Below are positions 44,995 through 54,167 of a stretch of 64,000 nucleotides of DNA, in pieces. Within the stretch, counting starts at the first letter, position 1. Each line of letters starts with the position of its first letter. Both the position numbers and the translations under genes were made by a program. Under the pieces are notes generated by a model. It saw only the letters and a list, made by a program, of their open reading frames with translations. It did no database searches and was not told the DNA's origin. The stretch is from JACDER01 sp963842575 (lineage in GTDB: Bacteria; Actinomycetota; Thermoleophilia; Gaiellales; Gaiellaceae): NCBI GenBank assembly GCA_963842575.1, contig CAWJGS010000004.1, positions 558,001-622,000 of the forward strand, read 5' to 3'.

Positions 44995-46635
44995 ATGGGT
45001 GTAGCGATCGGGTTGGCCTTCGTGGCAGGGCTCATCACGGCGGTCTCGCCGTGCGTACTGCCGGTGCTTCCGATCCTGCTCGCCGGAGGGGCGAGCGGGA
45101 GGCGGCGCAGGCCCTACGCGATCATCGCCGGCCTGGTCGTCACCTTCCTCGTCTCGATCCTGTTCGCGACGTGGATCCTCGACCAGCTCGGGCTCCCGGA
45201 CGACCTGCTGCGCAACATCTCCATCGCGCTGCTCTTCGTGATCGCGGCGACGCTGATCTTCCCGCAGTTCGGCGTTCTCATCGAGCGGCCGCTCTCGCGC
45301 CTCTCGCGGCGACCTTCGAGCGATCTCGGTGGCGGCTTCCTGCTCGGGTGCGCGCTCGGCTTCGTGTTCGTGCCCTGCGGCGGGCCGGCGATCGCGTTCG
45401 TGACGAGCTCGGCCGCGAGCCTCGACTTCGGCTTCAAGACCTTCGCCGTCGCGATCGCGTACACGCTCGGGGCAGCCGTCGTCCTCCTCGCCATCGCGCT
45501 CGGCGGACAGCGTGCGTCGCGCCGCATCCGCGCGGGCGTCGAGCGGTTCAGGGTCGCCTTCGGCATCCTGATCGCGGCAGCCGCGTTCGCGCTCGTCTTC
45601 AATCTCGACACGAAGCTGCAGACCTGGCTGCCGGGGTACACGGACGCGCTCCAGCGGCAGACCGAGGCGAGCACGTCGGGCCGGGACGCGTTCTCGCGCG
45701 GCCAGAACCTGACCGCGCGGAAGGTGTCGACGGCCTCGGCAAGCGGCATTCCCGACTACGGCCCCGCGCCCGAGTTCCACGGCATCCAGGACTGGATCAA
45801 CTCGAAGCCGCTGACACTGGCCGGGCTGCGCGGCCACGTCGTCCTCATCGACTTCTGGACCTACTCCTGCATCAACTGCCTGCGCACACTCCCGCACCTG
45901 CGCGCGTGGTGGGCGACCTACCACCCGAAGGGGCTCGTGATCGTCGGCGTGCACACGCCCGAGTTCGCGTTCGAGCACGATCCGGGAAACGTGCGCGAGG
46001 CCGTGCAGCGGCTCGACGTGAAGTACCCGGTCGCACTGGACGGCGACTACGGAACGTGGAATGCCTGGTCGAACCAGTATTGGCCGGCCGAGTACCTGAT
46101 CGACCGAAACGGCCATGTCCGGCACGCGCATTTCGGCGAGGGCGAGTACGGGAAGACCGAACAGCTGATCCGGCGGCTGCTGAACGAGCAGGGCAACGCG
46201 CTGCCGGTCGCCTCGCGGCTGAGCGATCCGACCCCGACCGAGCTGATCAGCCCGGAGACCTACCTCGGCTACCAGCGGCTCGAGCGCTACTCCGGGTCGA
46301 AGATCACGCCCGGCGCAGAGAGCTCGTACACCTTCCCGAAGTCACTCGGCCAGAACGAGCTCGCGTACGGAGGCCGCTGGCGCGTGAACGCGGAGAACAT
46401 CGTCAGCGGGAAGGGCGCCGCGCTGCGGTTCAACTTCGTCGCCAAGAACGTCTATCTCGTGCTCGGCGGGCAGGGCCGCGTGCAGGTGCTCGTGAACGGA
46501 AAGCCGGAACGTGTCGTTCAGGTGTCGGGACTGAGCCGGCTGTACACGTTGATCTCCGGCGCGAAGACGCGGCACGGCATCCTCGAGCTGCGCTTCACGC
46601 CTGGGATCTCGGGCTACGCCTTCACCTTCGGGTAA
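44995..46635 (+). CDS. dipZ: DipZ-like CcdA-thioredoxin fusion
   Basis: 546 residues. The N-terminal CcdA-type membrane domain has six helices and the paired Cys in VSPCVLPVLP and FVPCGGP. A periplasmic thioredoxin-like domain (about 255-395) carries WTYSCINCLRTLPHLRAW, with CINC as the redox pair. The C-terminal carbohydrate-binding-like domain (about 410-546) matches DipZ. It carries electrons from cytoplasmic thioredoxin to extracytoplasmic thiols, useful for cytochrome c and oxidase maturation. ATG at 44995, 7 bases after the helicase stop. Confidence 0.92.
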   Translation: MGVAIGLAFVAGLITAVSPCVLPVLPILLAGGASGRRRRPYAIIAGLVVTFLVSILFATWILDQLGLPDDLLRNISIALLFVIAATLIFPQFGVLIERPLSRLSRRPSSDLGGGFLLGCALGFVFVPCGGPAIAFVTSSAASLDFGFKTFAVAIAYTLGAAVVLLAIALGGQRASRRIRAGVERFRVAFGILIAAAAFALVFNLDTKLQTWLPGYTDALQRQTEASTSGRDAFSRGQNLTARKVSTASASGIPDYGPAPEFHGIQDWINSKPLTLAGLRGHVVLIDFWTYSCINCLRTLPHLRAWWATYHPKGLVIVGVHTPEFAFEHDPGNVREAVQRLDVKYPVALDGDYGTWNAWSNQYWPAEYLIDRNGHVRHAHFGEGEYGKTEQLIRRLLNEQGNALPVASRLSDPTPTELISPETYLGYQRLERYSGSKITPGAESSYTFPKSLGQNELAYGGRWRVNAENIVSGKGAALRFNFVAKNVYLVLGGQGRVQVLVNGKPERVVQVSGLSRLYTLISGAKTRHGILELRFTPGISGYAFTFG

Positions 46636-46662
46636 GGCCGCGACAGTGGCGACTACCCAGGT

Positions 46663-47559
46663 CTACTCGGGCTGCTCTTCCTCTTCCTCGCGCTTCCGCG
46701 CCTCGTGCTCCTGGAGGTACCGGGTGAGCTCCGCCGCCAGCGTGTCGCCCGAGGGGATCTGCATTTCCGACTCCTCTTCGGCCTCGTCGGCGCGGCGCTC
46801 CAGCTCCTCGACGTACGCGGCCGTCTCCGAGTCGGCGGCGACCGCCTCGCTCACCTGCTCGGCGTAGGCCTCGGCCGCTTCGTCCAGATCGGACACGTCC
46901 ACCTCTGCCTCGAGCAACTCCCCGAGCCGCTCGCACAGCGCCTTCGCCGCGCGCGGGCTGGGCGTGAGCGAGACGTAGTGCGGAACCGCCGCCCACAGGC
47001 TGACGGACTGGATGCCGGCCTCGCGGCAGCCGTCGTGGAGCACCCCGACGATCCCGGTCGGGCCTTCGTAACGCGAGGTCGAGAGCCCGAGCTGCTCGAT
47101 CAGCGCGGGGTCGGTCGCGCTCCCGGTGACGGGCGCGTCGCGCGTGTGCGGGACGTCCGCGAGCAGCGCCCCGAGGGAGATCATCATCTCAACGCCGAGA
47201 TCCTTGGCCAGCCCGACGATCAGCTCCGCGAAGGCGCGCCAGCGCAGGTTGGGCTCGATCCCGAGCAGGAGGATCGCGTCGCGATCGGCTCCCTCGAGCT
47301 GCGCGTGGTAGAAGGCGTTCTCGGGCCAGTCGACTCTCCGCGTCAGCCCGTCGACGAGCGAGACGTGCGGCCGGGTCGACTGGAAGTCGAAGAAGCCCTC
47401 GGGATCGATCTCGGCGAAGCGCTCGGCGCCCCACGTCTTCGCCAGGTATCCGCCCGCAAGTGAGGCGCCCTGACCTCCGTCGTTCCAGCCGCGGAATGCG
47501 GCGACGAGCACCGGCCGCCGGAGCGCCGGCCGCTCGAGAACGCGGAGCTCGTCGGCCAT
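46663..47559 (-). CDS. PAC2 family protein
   Basis: 298 residues. PAC2 (proteasome assembly chaperone 2-like) signature: RRPVLVAAFRGWNDGGQGAS, FYDFQ-like segment FFDFQSTRPHVSLVDG, LLLGIEPNLRWRAFAELIVG and WAAVPHYVSLTPSPRAAKAL. The C-terminal 90 residues are acidic coiled coil ending in EEEEEQPE. Such proteins are common in actinobacteria with a proteasome. The exact role is unknown. It is adjacent to ctaA on the same strand. Confidence 0.9.
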   Translation of the reverse strand: MADELRVLERPALRRPVLVAAFRGWNDGGQGASLAGGYLAKTWGAERFAEIDPEGFFDFQSTRPHVSLVDGLTRRVDWPENAFYHAQLEGADRDAILLLGIEPNLRWRAFAELIVGLAKDLGVEMMISLGALLADVPHTRDAPVTGSATDPALIEQLGLSTSRYEGPTGIVGVLHDGCREAGIQSVSLWAAVPHYVSLTPSPRAAKALCERLGELLEAEVDVSDLDEAAEAYAEQVSEAVAADSETAAYVEELERRADEAEEESEMQIPSGDTLAAELTRYLQEHEARKREEEEEQPE

Positions 47560-47568
47560 TCAAAGAGT

Positions 47569-48492
47569 CTATGCGCGGGCGAGCGAGGCAAGCGGCCGCT
47601 GGAAGAGCGCGGCCAGGGCGACAACTCCCACCCACACGGACGCGGCTGTGGCGACGTGGATAAGCACGAGCCACCAGGGCAGATGCGTGTGGTACTGGAC
47701 CGCGCCGATCAGGATCTGGACGCCGACGAGCCCGAGCACACCGAGGGCGAGCCAGAGGAGCCGCGGTGCCGACGAGCGGCGCGAAACGAGGTAGCCGAGC
47801 ATGAACGCGAAGCAGATCCCGAAGATCGCCGTTCCCACCGCATGCGCGAACACGGCGTCCTGAAGTCGCCAGAGCCGGTGGTACTTCCGCGAGTCGCCCG
47901 GGTGCGGGCCGGCGGCGGTCGCGACCGTGCCGGTGACGAGGAGGATGAGGCAGCCTGCGGCCGCGACGATCGCGGCGAGCCGCAGCTCCTTCGGCACGGG
48001 CGACGGAACGGTTCCTCGCTCCGTCCCGAGCGCGCCCAGGACAAGCACGACCGCGCCCCCGAGCACGACCGCGGAAAGCAGGAAGTGCGTCATGACCAGG
48101 TACGGGTTGAGGTCGAACCGGACGGTCAGATAGCCGAGCGGAGCCTGCAGAAGCGTCCCCGCGAACACGCCCACGGCCGTCCAGCGCGCCCAGCGCGGGA
48201 GCGCGTGCACGCGAAAGGCCGCGAGCGCGGTCACGAGCGTCGCGACGATCACGAGCCCACCGACCAGACGGTTGCCGAACTCGATGAAAGAGTGAATGCC
48301 GTTCTCCGGGAACGGCCGGCCGGCTTCACAGCCTGGCCAGGACTCACAGCCGAGGCCCGACCCGGTGAGCCGGACGGTGGCGCCGGTCACGACGATCAGC
48401 CAGAGCCCGGTGGCCGCGGTGATCGCGAGCGTGCGGAAGACCGACGGCGATATCTCGAAGCTGCGGATACGCGCGGCGGCGTTCGTGACCAT
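47569..48492 (-). CDS. ctaA: Heme A synthase (CtaA/COX15)
   Basis: 307 residues with eight transmembrane helices in two four-helix halves. GATVRLTGSGLGCESWPGCEAGRPFP is the characteristic first loop with the paired cysteines. Heme-ligand His residues appear in SFIEFGNRLVG-like, LVMTHFLLSA, FAHAVGTA and VLIHVATAA contexts. It converts heme O to heme A for cytochrome oxidase; the CtaG-family gene at 8407-9270 fits the same need. One base separates it from the mutase gene upstream. Confidence 0.93.
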   Translation of the reverse strand: MVTNAAARIRSFEISPSVFRTLAITAATGLWLIVVTGATVRLTGSGLGCESWPGCEAGRPFPENGIHSFIEFGNRLVGGLVIVATLVTALAAFRVHALPRWARWTAVGVFAGTLLQAPLGYLTVRFDLNPYLVMTHFLLSAVVLGGAVVLVLGALGTERGTVPSPVPKELRLAAIVAAAGCLILLVTGTVATAAGPHPGDSRKYHRLWRLQDAVFAHAVGTAIFGICFAFMLGYLVSRRSSAPRLLWLALGVLGLVGVQILIGAVQYHTHLPWWLVLIHVATAASVWVGVVALAALFQRPLASLARA

Positions 48493-49773
48493 CTACAGCG
48501 GCTTTAGAACATCGGGATAGCCGTCCGCGCCGTCGAACGGCGTCGGCCGGGAGCCGAGATAGAGCGGGCGGTCCGCGGCGTTCAGGAGTACGGGCATCAT
48601 GTCGGGGCCTCGTAGGTGGCCGAGGATCCCGGCGGCGCAGTCGAGCTCACCGAAAGCGCGGGCGGAATCTGCGCGAACGCCGGGCCCGGCGAGGACGAAC
48701 GGCACCGGGTCCCCCGAGTGGATGACCTCCGGGGAGGCCGGCGTGCAATGGTCGCCGGTCACGCAGACGATCGCGCGGTCGGTGGGGAGGTCGGCCAGCT
48801 CCGCGTCCAACTCCTCGATCGTCCGCTGCTTCACGCGCGGGTCCTTGGTGTGGCCCGCCTCGTCGGTGGCCTTCAGGTGCACGAAGACGAAGGTGTCGCC
48901 GGCGTCGAGCCGCTCGTTCGCGAGGGTGAGACGGCTGCGGAGGTCGGCCGCCGAGTCCGGCGTCTCGGGAGCGGCGATCGTGTCGAGGCCGACGGCGGTG
49001 GCGAGTCCGCGCAGAAACGCCGACTCGGCGATGAACGTGCCGTGCAGGCCGTGCCGCTCCGGAAACGACGGGACATCGTGTAGGCGGCCCCACCACTTGA
49101 GAGTGATCACGTTCAGCTTCGGCAGGCCACGCTCGACCCGTTCGGCGTTGACCGGGTGCTCCTCGAGGATCTCGTGCGTCCGGCGCGTCCATTTGGCGGC
49201 GGCCGCGGCGGTTGGCTCCGCGTCCGGAGCGAGTGCCTGCGGTTGGAGGACGGGATAGCGATCGCGGAAGAACACATCCGAGTCGGTGACCCGCTCGTCG
49301 GCCGGGTCGGGGACGCGGAGGATGGCCTCGCCGCGGCGGAAGTGCTCGAGCGAGAAGGTGAGGCCGTCGACTTCGAGGTGGGCACAGGCGTCGACGAGCT
49401 TTGCGGCGTCCTCCTCGTCCTCGCCGTAGCGCGGGCGGCCGGTCAGCCAGAGGCCGTCCTCACGCTGTTCGGCCGGCCGGAGGGCAGCGAAGGCGAACGC
49501 GTATCCGGCGTTCACCTCCTGGCCGTGCCCGAGAGCCTCGAAGACCGCGCGGCCGGGGAACTCGTCGGGGCGATAGCCGAGCATCGCCCAGTGCGCGACC
49601 TCGCTGGAGGGAGCGCGGCCGGGGCCGACGGCGTAGATGACGCCGCAGGATCCGTCGAGAGCGAGCCGGTCGAGGTTGGGCGTGGTGGCGGCCTCGTTCC
49701 CGGTGCGGCCGCCGAGCTCAGGGTGGGCCCGGTCGGCGAGCCCGTCCAGGAGGATCACGAGGATCGGGTACAC
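48493..49773 (-). CDS. apgM: Archaeal-type cofactor-independent phosphoglycerate mutase-like protein
   Basis: 426 residues from GTG at 49773. Alkaline-phosphatase superfamily metal motifs are present: ILVILLDGLADR (first Asp), NEAATTPNLDRLALDGSCG, GPGRAPSSEVAHWAMLGY, FVFVHLKATDEAGHTKD and VTGDHCTPASPEVIHSGDPVPF. The layout fits ApgM (COG3635), which interconverts 2- and 3-phosphoglycerate. A related phosphotransferase activity cannot be excluded, because the catalytic residue sits in a variant context. Its stop is next to ctaA. Confidence 0.85.
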   Translation of the reverse strand: MYPILVILLDGLADRAHPELGGRTGNEAATTPNLDRLALDGSCGVIYAVGPGRAPSSEVAHWAMLGYRPDEFPGRAVFEALGHGQEVNAGYAFAFAALRPAEQREDGLWLTGRPRYGEDEEDAAKLVDACAHLEVDGLTFSLEHFRRGEAILRVPDPADERVTDSDVFFRDRYPVLQPQALAPDAEPTAAAAAKWTRRTHEILEEHPVNAERVERGLPKLNVITLKWWGRLHDVPSFPERHGLHGTFIAESAFLRGLATAVGLDTIAAPETPDSAADLRSRLTLANERLDAGDTFVFVHLKATDEAGHTKDPRVKQRTIEELDAELADLPTDRAIVCVTGDHCTPASPEVIHSGDPVPFVLAGPGVRADSARAFGELDCAAGILGHLRGPDMMPVLLNAADRPLYLGSRPTPFDGADGYPDVLKPL

Positions 49774-49897
49774 GCGGACACGCTAACCGAGAAGGGCCGT
49801 CACGCTTCAGGCATGAAGCCGTTTCCCATCCGTACGACTTTCGGGATTACGATCGCGGCGGGTGGCGGGCTACGGCGGACCCTCGATTTAAATGTGG

Positions 49898-49918
49898 GGC
49901 GCCGCCGGCGAAAGCGCC
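49898..49918 (-). terminator. Possible hairpin after the NMN adenylyltransferase-like gene
   Basis: GGCGC (49898-49902) and GCGCC (49914-49918) can pair just beyond the stop at 49921, with an inner GGCG-CTTT-CGCC alternative; an AT-rich stretch (TTTAAAT) follows on the minus strand. The rest of 49774-49897 shows no gene. Confidence 0.3.
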
Positions 49919-49920
49919 GC

Positions 49921-50445
49921 TCAGGCAGGCACGCGCTCGGCCGACTTGATGACGCGGGCGACCCCCGGCGGGACGAGCGACTCCCAGTCGCCTCCCTCGC
50001 GCAGCGCCGAGCGGACATCCACACCCGAAACGCCCTTCTCAGCGCCCTCGTCCAACACCACGACCTCGAACCCGGCCTCCCGCAGCCGGTCGAGCTTCGT
50101 CCCGCCCCAGTCCGAGAACAGCCGGATGTACTGCGTCACCCCCGCCGGCACGTACGCGGGCCACAGCTCCGGCTCGTTCACCGGGAACGGAATCACGTGG
50201 ACGCACGCCAGATCGAGCCCGAGGTCTACAGCGGCAGCCTTCACCATCAGCATGCGCTCCGCGTACGACCACGGATTCGACTCCGGCAGGTGCCGCGCCG
50301 GGTCACTCGGTTCGGGCAGCACCCGCGACGGATCGGGATTCGTGATGCCCACGAAGATCTCGTCCGAACGAGCAGCGGCCCCGCGCAGGTACTCGAGATG
50401 CCCGTTGTGGAACGGCTGGAACCGCCCGTGGATCATCCCGCGCAT
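49921..50445 (-). CDS. Nicotinamide-nucleotide adenylyltransferase-like protein (NadM type)
   Basis: 174 residues. GRFQPFHNGHLEYLRGA contains the HxGH nucleotidyltransferase signature near the N-terminus, and EKGVSGVDVRSALREGGDW is the matching C-terminal ISGT-like phosphate motif. The length and pattern agree with archaeal-type NMN adenylyltransferases (NadM) that make NAD from NMN and ATP. ATG at 50445; a GTG two codons upstream is possible. It lies 14 bases after selD on the same strand. Confidence 0.85.
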   Translation of the reverse strand: MRGMIHGRFQPFHNGHLEYLRGAAARSDEIFVGITNPDPSRVLPEPSDPARHLPESNPWSYAERMLMVKAAAVDLGLDLACVHVIPFPVNEPELWPAYVPAGVTQYIRLFSDWGGTKLDRLREAGFEVVVLDEGAEKGVSGVDVRSALREGGDWESLVPPGVARVIKSAERVPA

Positions 50446-50459
50446 GCCCACGAGCGACG

Positions 50460-51500
50460 CTACCGGACGACGACGCCGGCGCCGTCCTCGACCCGGCCGA
50501 TCCGCCGGATGAAGAGCTTCCGCGCCTCGAACTCCGCCTCGAGCGCCGGCCCGCGCTCTGCCGGGACGGACACCAGCAGGCCGCCCGCGGTCTGCGGGTC
50601 GTAGCCGAGCGCGACCAGCGAGTCCGGCAGCCCGTCCATCGAGACATGGGAGGCGGCAAAGTCGCGGTTCCGCGGATCCCCGCTCGTGCGCACGCCCTTG
50701 CGCGCCAGATCGAGCGCGCCGTCCATGGCGGGGAAGCGCTCCGACTCGAGGATGATCTGCGCACCACTGCGATCGGCCATCTCGTGCGCGTGCCCGAAGA
50801 GCCCGAACCCGGTCACGTCGGTCACTGCGTTCGGCCCCGAGGACGACCGGAGCACGTCCGCCGCGTCCTTGTTCAGCGTGCGCATCCACCGGATCGCGCG
50901 GGTCAGCTGCTGCTCGCCCGCCAGCCCCTTCTTGTATCCGGTCATGACCAGTCCCGTCCCGAGCGGCTTCGTCAGGAAGAGCGCATCGCCGGGGCGAGCG
51001 CCGTTCTTCGGCCAGATGCCACTCGGATGGACGGTGCCGATCACGGCGAGCCCGTACTTCGGCTCCTGGTCGCGAATCGTGTGGCCGCCCGCGAGCAGCC
51101 CGCCGGACGCCCGCACCTGCGCGTCAGCGGCGGCGAAGATCGCAGCCAGCATCTCCATCGGGAGCTCTTCCGGGAAAGCCGCGATCGAGAGAGCGAGAAG
51201 CGGCGTGCCACCCATGGCGAAGACGTCGTTCAGGGCGTTCGTCGCCGCGATCGCGCCGTAGTCCCCCGGGTCGTCGACGACCGGCGGGAAGAAGTCGAGC
51301 GTGAAGATGAGCGCGCGCTCGTCGTCGAGCCGGTACACGGCCGCGTCGTCGGCGGGTGCAAGCCCGACCAGGAGGTTCTCGGCCTCGACGGGGACGAACC
51401 CCTGCAGCAGCTGCTCGAGCCGCGCGGCCGAGTACTTCGCGGCGCATCCCCCGCACGAGGCGAGGTCGGTGAGGCGCACTTTTCCGGTCTCGGTATCCAT
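50460..51500 (-). CDS. selD: Selenide, water dikinase
   Basis: 346 residues from ATG at 51500. It makes selenophosphate from selenide and ATP, the Se donor for selenocysteine and selenouridine. The N-terminal LTDLASCGGCAAKYS supplies the catalytic Cys and the Lys three residues later (Cys, not Sec, here). GLAPADDAAVYRL, DFFPPVVDDPGDYGAIAATNALNDVFAMGG and LTKPLGTGLVMTGYKKG are typical, as is DVTGFGLFGHAHEMA. No selA, selB or tRNA-Sec is in the window. It supports selenium use in this organism. Confidence 0.95.
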   Translation of the reverse strand: MDTETGKVRLTDLASCGGCAAKYSAARLEQLLQGFVPVEAENLLVGLAPADDAAVYRLDDERALIFTLDFFPPVVDDPGDYGAIAATNALNDVFAMGGTPLLALSIAAFPEELPMEMLAAIFAAADAQVRASGGLLAGGHTIRDQEPKYGLAVIGTVHPSGIWPKNGARPGDALFLTKPLGTGLVMTGYKKGLAGEQQLTRAIRWMRTLNKDAADVLRSSSGPNAVTDVTGFGLFGHAHEMADRSGAQIILESERFPAMDGALDLARKGVRTSGDPRNRDFAASHVSMDGLPDSLVALGYDPQTAGGLLVSVPAERGPALEAEFEARKLFIRRIGRVEDGAGVVVR

Positions 51501-51577
51501 AAGGTCGTGGGAATGTAGCCAGACGAGGGTCAACGTTTCAACGAACCCTCCTTCCTCAGCATTCCCAGAAACGGCGA

Positions 51578-51602
51578 CGGCGGCCCCAATTCAGGGCCGC
51601 CG
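51578..51602 (-). terminator. Terminator-like hairpin between the acyl-CoA synthetase gene and selD
   Basis: CGGCGGCCC (51578-51586) and GGGCCGCCG (51594-51602) form a perfect 9-bp stem with loop CAATTCA, 33 bases beyond the synthetase stop. No U tract follows. The rest of the 134-base gap holds no gene. Confidence 0.45.
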
Positions 51603-51634
51603 CCGCTCTCAGGAGAGGAAGGGACTACGCGGCG

Positions 51635-53548
51635 CTATTCGACCGCGGCCCCGGCTTCCCTGCGCGCGACCGCACGCGCAATATCGTCGAGCGATTCCGG
51701 ATTCTCCACCGAGGACAAATCACCGGGATCCTCACCGAGCGCCCGAGCGCGCACAGCGCGGCGCACGATCTTCGCGCTCCGCGTCTTCGGCAGCGCTGGA
51801 ACGAACAGGACGCGATCGGGCCGGAACGCCTTCCCGAGATCCTCGCCCACAGCGACTGAGACCTCGCCCGCGAGCTCATCCGAAGCTTCGAAGCCGGGCG
51901 CGAGCACGCAGAAGATCCATGCGACCTCGCCCTTGACGGGGTGGGGAACGCCGACAGCTGCCGCTTCCTGAACGGCCGGATGGCCGACCGCGGCCGACTC
52001 CAGCTCAGCCGGGCCGATGCGCTTGCCGGCAATGTTCATCGTGTCGTCGGAACGGCCGTGCAGGAACCAGTACCCGTCCTCGTCGACCGATGCCCAGTCG
52101 CCGTGGACCCAGATCCCGGGCAGGCGCCGCCAGTACGCGTCGAGGTAGCGCTCGGGATCGCGCCAGAAGCCGCGCGTCATCCCGGGGAACGGCTTGCGGC
52201 AGACGAGCTCGCCGACCTCGCCGCGCACCGAGCGTCCCTCGGCGTCGACGACGTCCATGGCCATGCCGAGCGCGGGCCCGCCGAGCGAGACCTCCTTGAT
52301 CGGGATGGCCGGCGTGGGCGAGAGGAAGCACGCTCCGACCTCCGTGCCCCCGGAGCAGTTGATGATCGGGCAGCGACCACCGCCGACGTGCTCGAACAAC
52401 CACCGGTACGGCCCCGGATTCCAGGGCTCTCCAGTGGTGACGATGGTCCGCAGCGAGGACAGATCGGCGGCGGGCTCGCCCTTCGGGATGAGCGCGCGGA
52501 TGAGCGTCGGCGAGCAGCCGAGGATGTTGACCTGCTCCTCGTCGATCAGCGACCAGAGCCGGTCGTCCGGCCAGTCCGGCGCGCCCTCCATCAACACGAG
52601 CGAGCAGCCCATGGCGCCGCCACCCACCACCGTCCACGGGCCCATGATCCAGCCCATGTCGGTGGCGAAGAGGATGACGTCGCCGGGATGGCCGTCCGCC
52701 TGATAGGCGACCTCGCGCGCAATCGAGACCAGGAAACCGCCCTGGACGTGGAGCACGCCCTTGGGCTTGCCGGTCGTCCCGGAGGTGTACGTCAGGAGAT
52801 AAGGGTGCTCCGAGTCGACCTCGAGCGGCGGCAGCTCACCCGGCCCGAGCTCGACGTCCCACTCGCCCGTCGAGCGGTCCCACTCCACCACCCGCTCGAC
52901 CGACGGCGACTCCGCCACGGCCTCGTCGGCGATCGCACGCATCGGCATCTCGCGCCCACGGCGGAAGGAGTGGCTCGCGGTCACCAGCACCTTTGCCTCG
53001 GCGTCCTGCAGCCGCTGGGCGATCGCCGGGGCGGCGAAGCCGGAGAAGATCGGCAGCTGGACGGCCCCGACGTGCGCGCACGCATGGGACGCCACGGCCA
53101 TCGCCGGCGCCATCGGCATGAAGATCCCGACCCGGTCGCCCGGCTCGACCCCCAGACCGACGAGCGCCTCTGCGAAGCGGGTCACCTTCTGCGAGAACTC
53201 CGCGTACGTCCACTCGCGCCGGTCGCCGTTCTCGCCGCGCAGCACGGCCGCCACCGCGTCCGGCGTCCGCCGCGCCCAGTCGTGGACGCAGACGCGCGCG
53301 ATGTTCACCTTCCCGCCGACGAACCACGTCGTCCACTCGGGGCCGCGCGAGTCGTCGAACACGCGCTCCCACGGCTGGGAGAACTCGATCCCCATGTCCT
53401 CGATCGCGGCCGGCCAGAACCAGTCCGGCTCCTCGGCCGAGCGCCGCACCAGCTCCCAGTAGTCGTCCACGCCGAGCCGGCGCATCAGCCGGACGACGTT
53501 CGCCCGCTCGAGCACCTCCGCAGTCGGTTTCCAGATCACCTCCGCCAC
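51635..53548 (-). CDS. Acetyl/acyl-CoA synthetase-like AMP-forming ligase
   Basis: 637 residues, close to acetyl-CoA synthetase length. An Acs-type N-terminal region comes first (WTTWFVGGKVNIARVCVHDW), then the ATP P-loop TYTSGTTGKPKG, GWIMGPWTVVGGGAMG, the aromatic GG motif NCSGGTEVGACF, the hinge YWFLHGRSDDTMNIAGKRIGPAELE and the acyl-adenylate Lys in LPKTRSAKIVRRAVR (A where G is usual). It activates a carboxylate, probably acetate, propionate or acetoacetate. The same motif set fits other short-chain acids. Divergent from the channel gene with 20 bases between. Confidence 0.9.
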   Translation of the reverse strand: MAEVIWKPTAEVLERANVVRLMRRLGVDDYWELVRRSAEEPDWFWPAAIEDMGIEFSQPWERVFDDSRGPEWTTWFVGGKVNIARVCVHDWARRTPDAVAAVLRGENGDRREWTYAEFSQKVTRFAEALVGLGVEPGDRVGIFMPMAPAMAVASHACAHVGAVQLPIFSGFAAPAIAQRLQDAEAKVLVTASHSFRRGREMPMRAIADEAVAESPSVERVVEWDRSTGEWDVELGPGELPPLEVDSEHPYLLTYTSGTTGKPKGVLHVQGGFLVSIAREVAYQADGHPGDVILFATDMGWIMGPWTVVGGGAMGCSLVLMEGAPDWPDDRLWSLIDEEQVNILGCSPTLIRALIPKGEPAADLSSLRTIVTTGEPWNPGPYRWLFEHVGGGRCPIINCSGGTEVGACFLSPTPAIPIKEVSLGGPALGMAMDVVDAEGRSVRGEVGELVCRKPFPGMTRGFWRDPERYLDAYWRRLPGIWVHGDWASVDEDGYWFLHGRSDDTMNIAGKRIGPAELESAAVGHPAVQEAAAVGVPHPVKGEVAWIFCVLAPGFEASDELAGEVSVAVGEDLGKAFRPDRVLFVPALPKTRSAKIVRRAVRARALGEDPGDLSSVENPESLDDIARAVARREAGAAVE

Positions 53549-53568
53549 GGTGCAATTATCGTCGCGCC

Positions 53569-54148
53569 GTGGAGCTCGAGCGCCTCGTCTTCTTCAGCGA
53601 CGCCGTCATTGCGATCGCGATCACGCTGCTCGTCGTCACGCTTGCCATTCCCGAAGCGACCGAGAACGTCGGCGACGCGCTGCTCGACCGCTGGCCGCAG
53701 ATGCTCAGCTACGTCCTCAGCTTCCTCGTCATCGGGGTCTTCTGGATGGCGCACCACCGGATCTTCCGCTACGTCGCGAAGCATCGATCAGCGCCTGATC
53801 TGGCTGAACCTGCTCTTCCTCATGTGCGTCGCCTTCATCCCGTTCCCGACCGGCGTGCTCGGCGACCACGACGGCAGCCGCGGCGCGATCGTCTTCTACG
53901 CCGCCGCGATCGGCCTGACGGGAGCGGTGCTGGCCTCGATCTGGCAGTACCTGATCCACGCGGGGCACCTGAACGAGCGGGCAGATCCCAGGATCGTGCG
54001 TTACTTGACGCGCAGGTCGCTGGTCACCCCCATCTCGTTTCTCGTCTCGATCCCGCTCTCTTTCGTCAGCCTGCGCCTGGCGGAAGCGTGCTGGTTCGCC
54101 CCCTTTGTGTTGATCGGCGTGATCAACGCTCGGCATGGCCAAAGTTAG
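53569..54148 (+). CDS. TMEM175-family (DUF1211) potassium channel-like protein (frameshifted near 53780)
   Basis: About 192 residues with six helices. The N-terminus LERLVFFSDAVIAIAITLLVVTLAIP is the family motif (R-x3-FSD), which lines the pore in bacterial TMEM175 K+ channels. One extra C near 53780 breaks the frame; repaired, YVAKIDQRLIWLNLLFLM continues to INARHGQS. GTG at 53569. The end of the gene touches the operator of the next operon. Confidence 0.85.
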
Positions 54149-54161
54149 CCTCTGCTAACTT
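54142..54161. promoter_or_regulatory. Perfect inverted repeat, candidate TetR operator
   Basis: AAGTTAGC (54142-54149), CTCT, GCTAACTT (54154-54161): 8-bp perfect arms, ending 6 bases before the GTG of the exporter gene. The length and symmetry fit the TetR repressor encoded as the second gene of the operon. Confidence 0.55.
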
Positions 54162-54167
54162 ATCTAA

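Noticed and set aside
49921..50889. 322-codon minus ORF running from the NMN adenylyltransferase-like gene into selD
   Set aside because: The upstream part is an Arg-rich shadow of selD; the real gene starts at 50445.
5855..53780. Programmed ribosomal frameshifting
   Set aside because: No shared slippery sequence or downstream structure, and the sites are mostly extra bases in unrelated genes, so error is the simpler reading.
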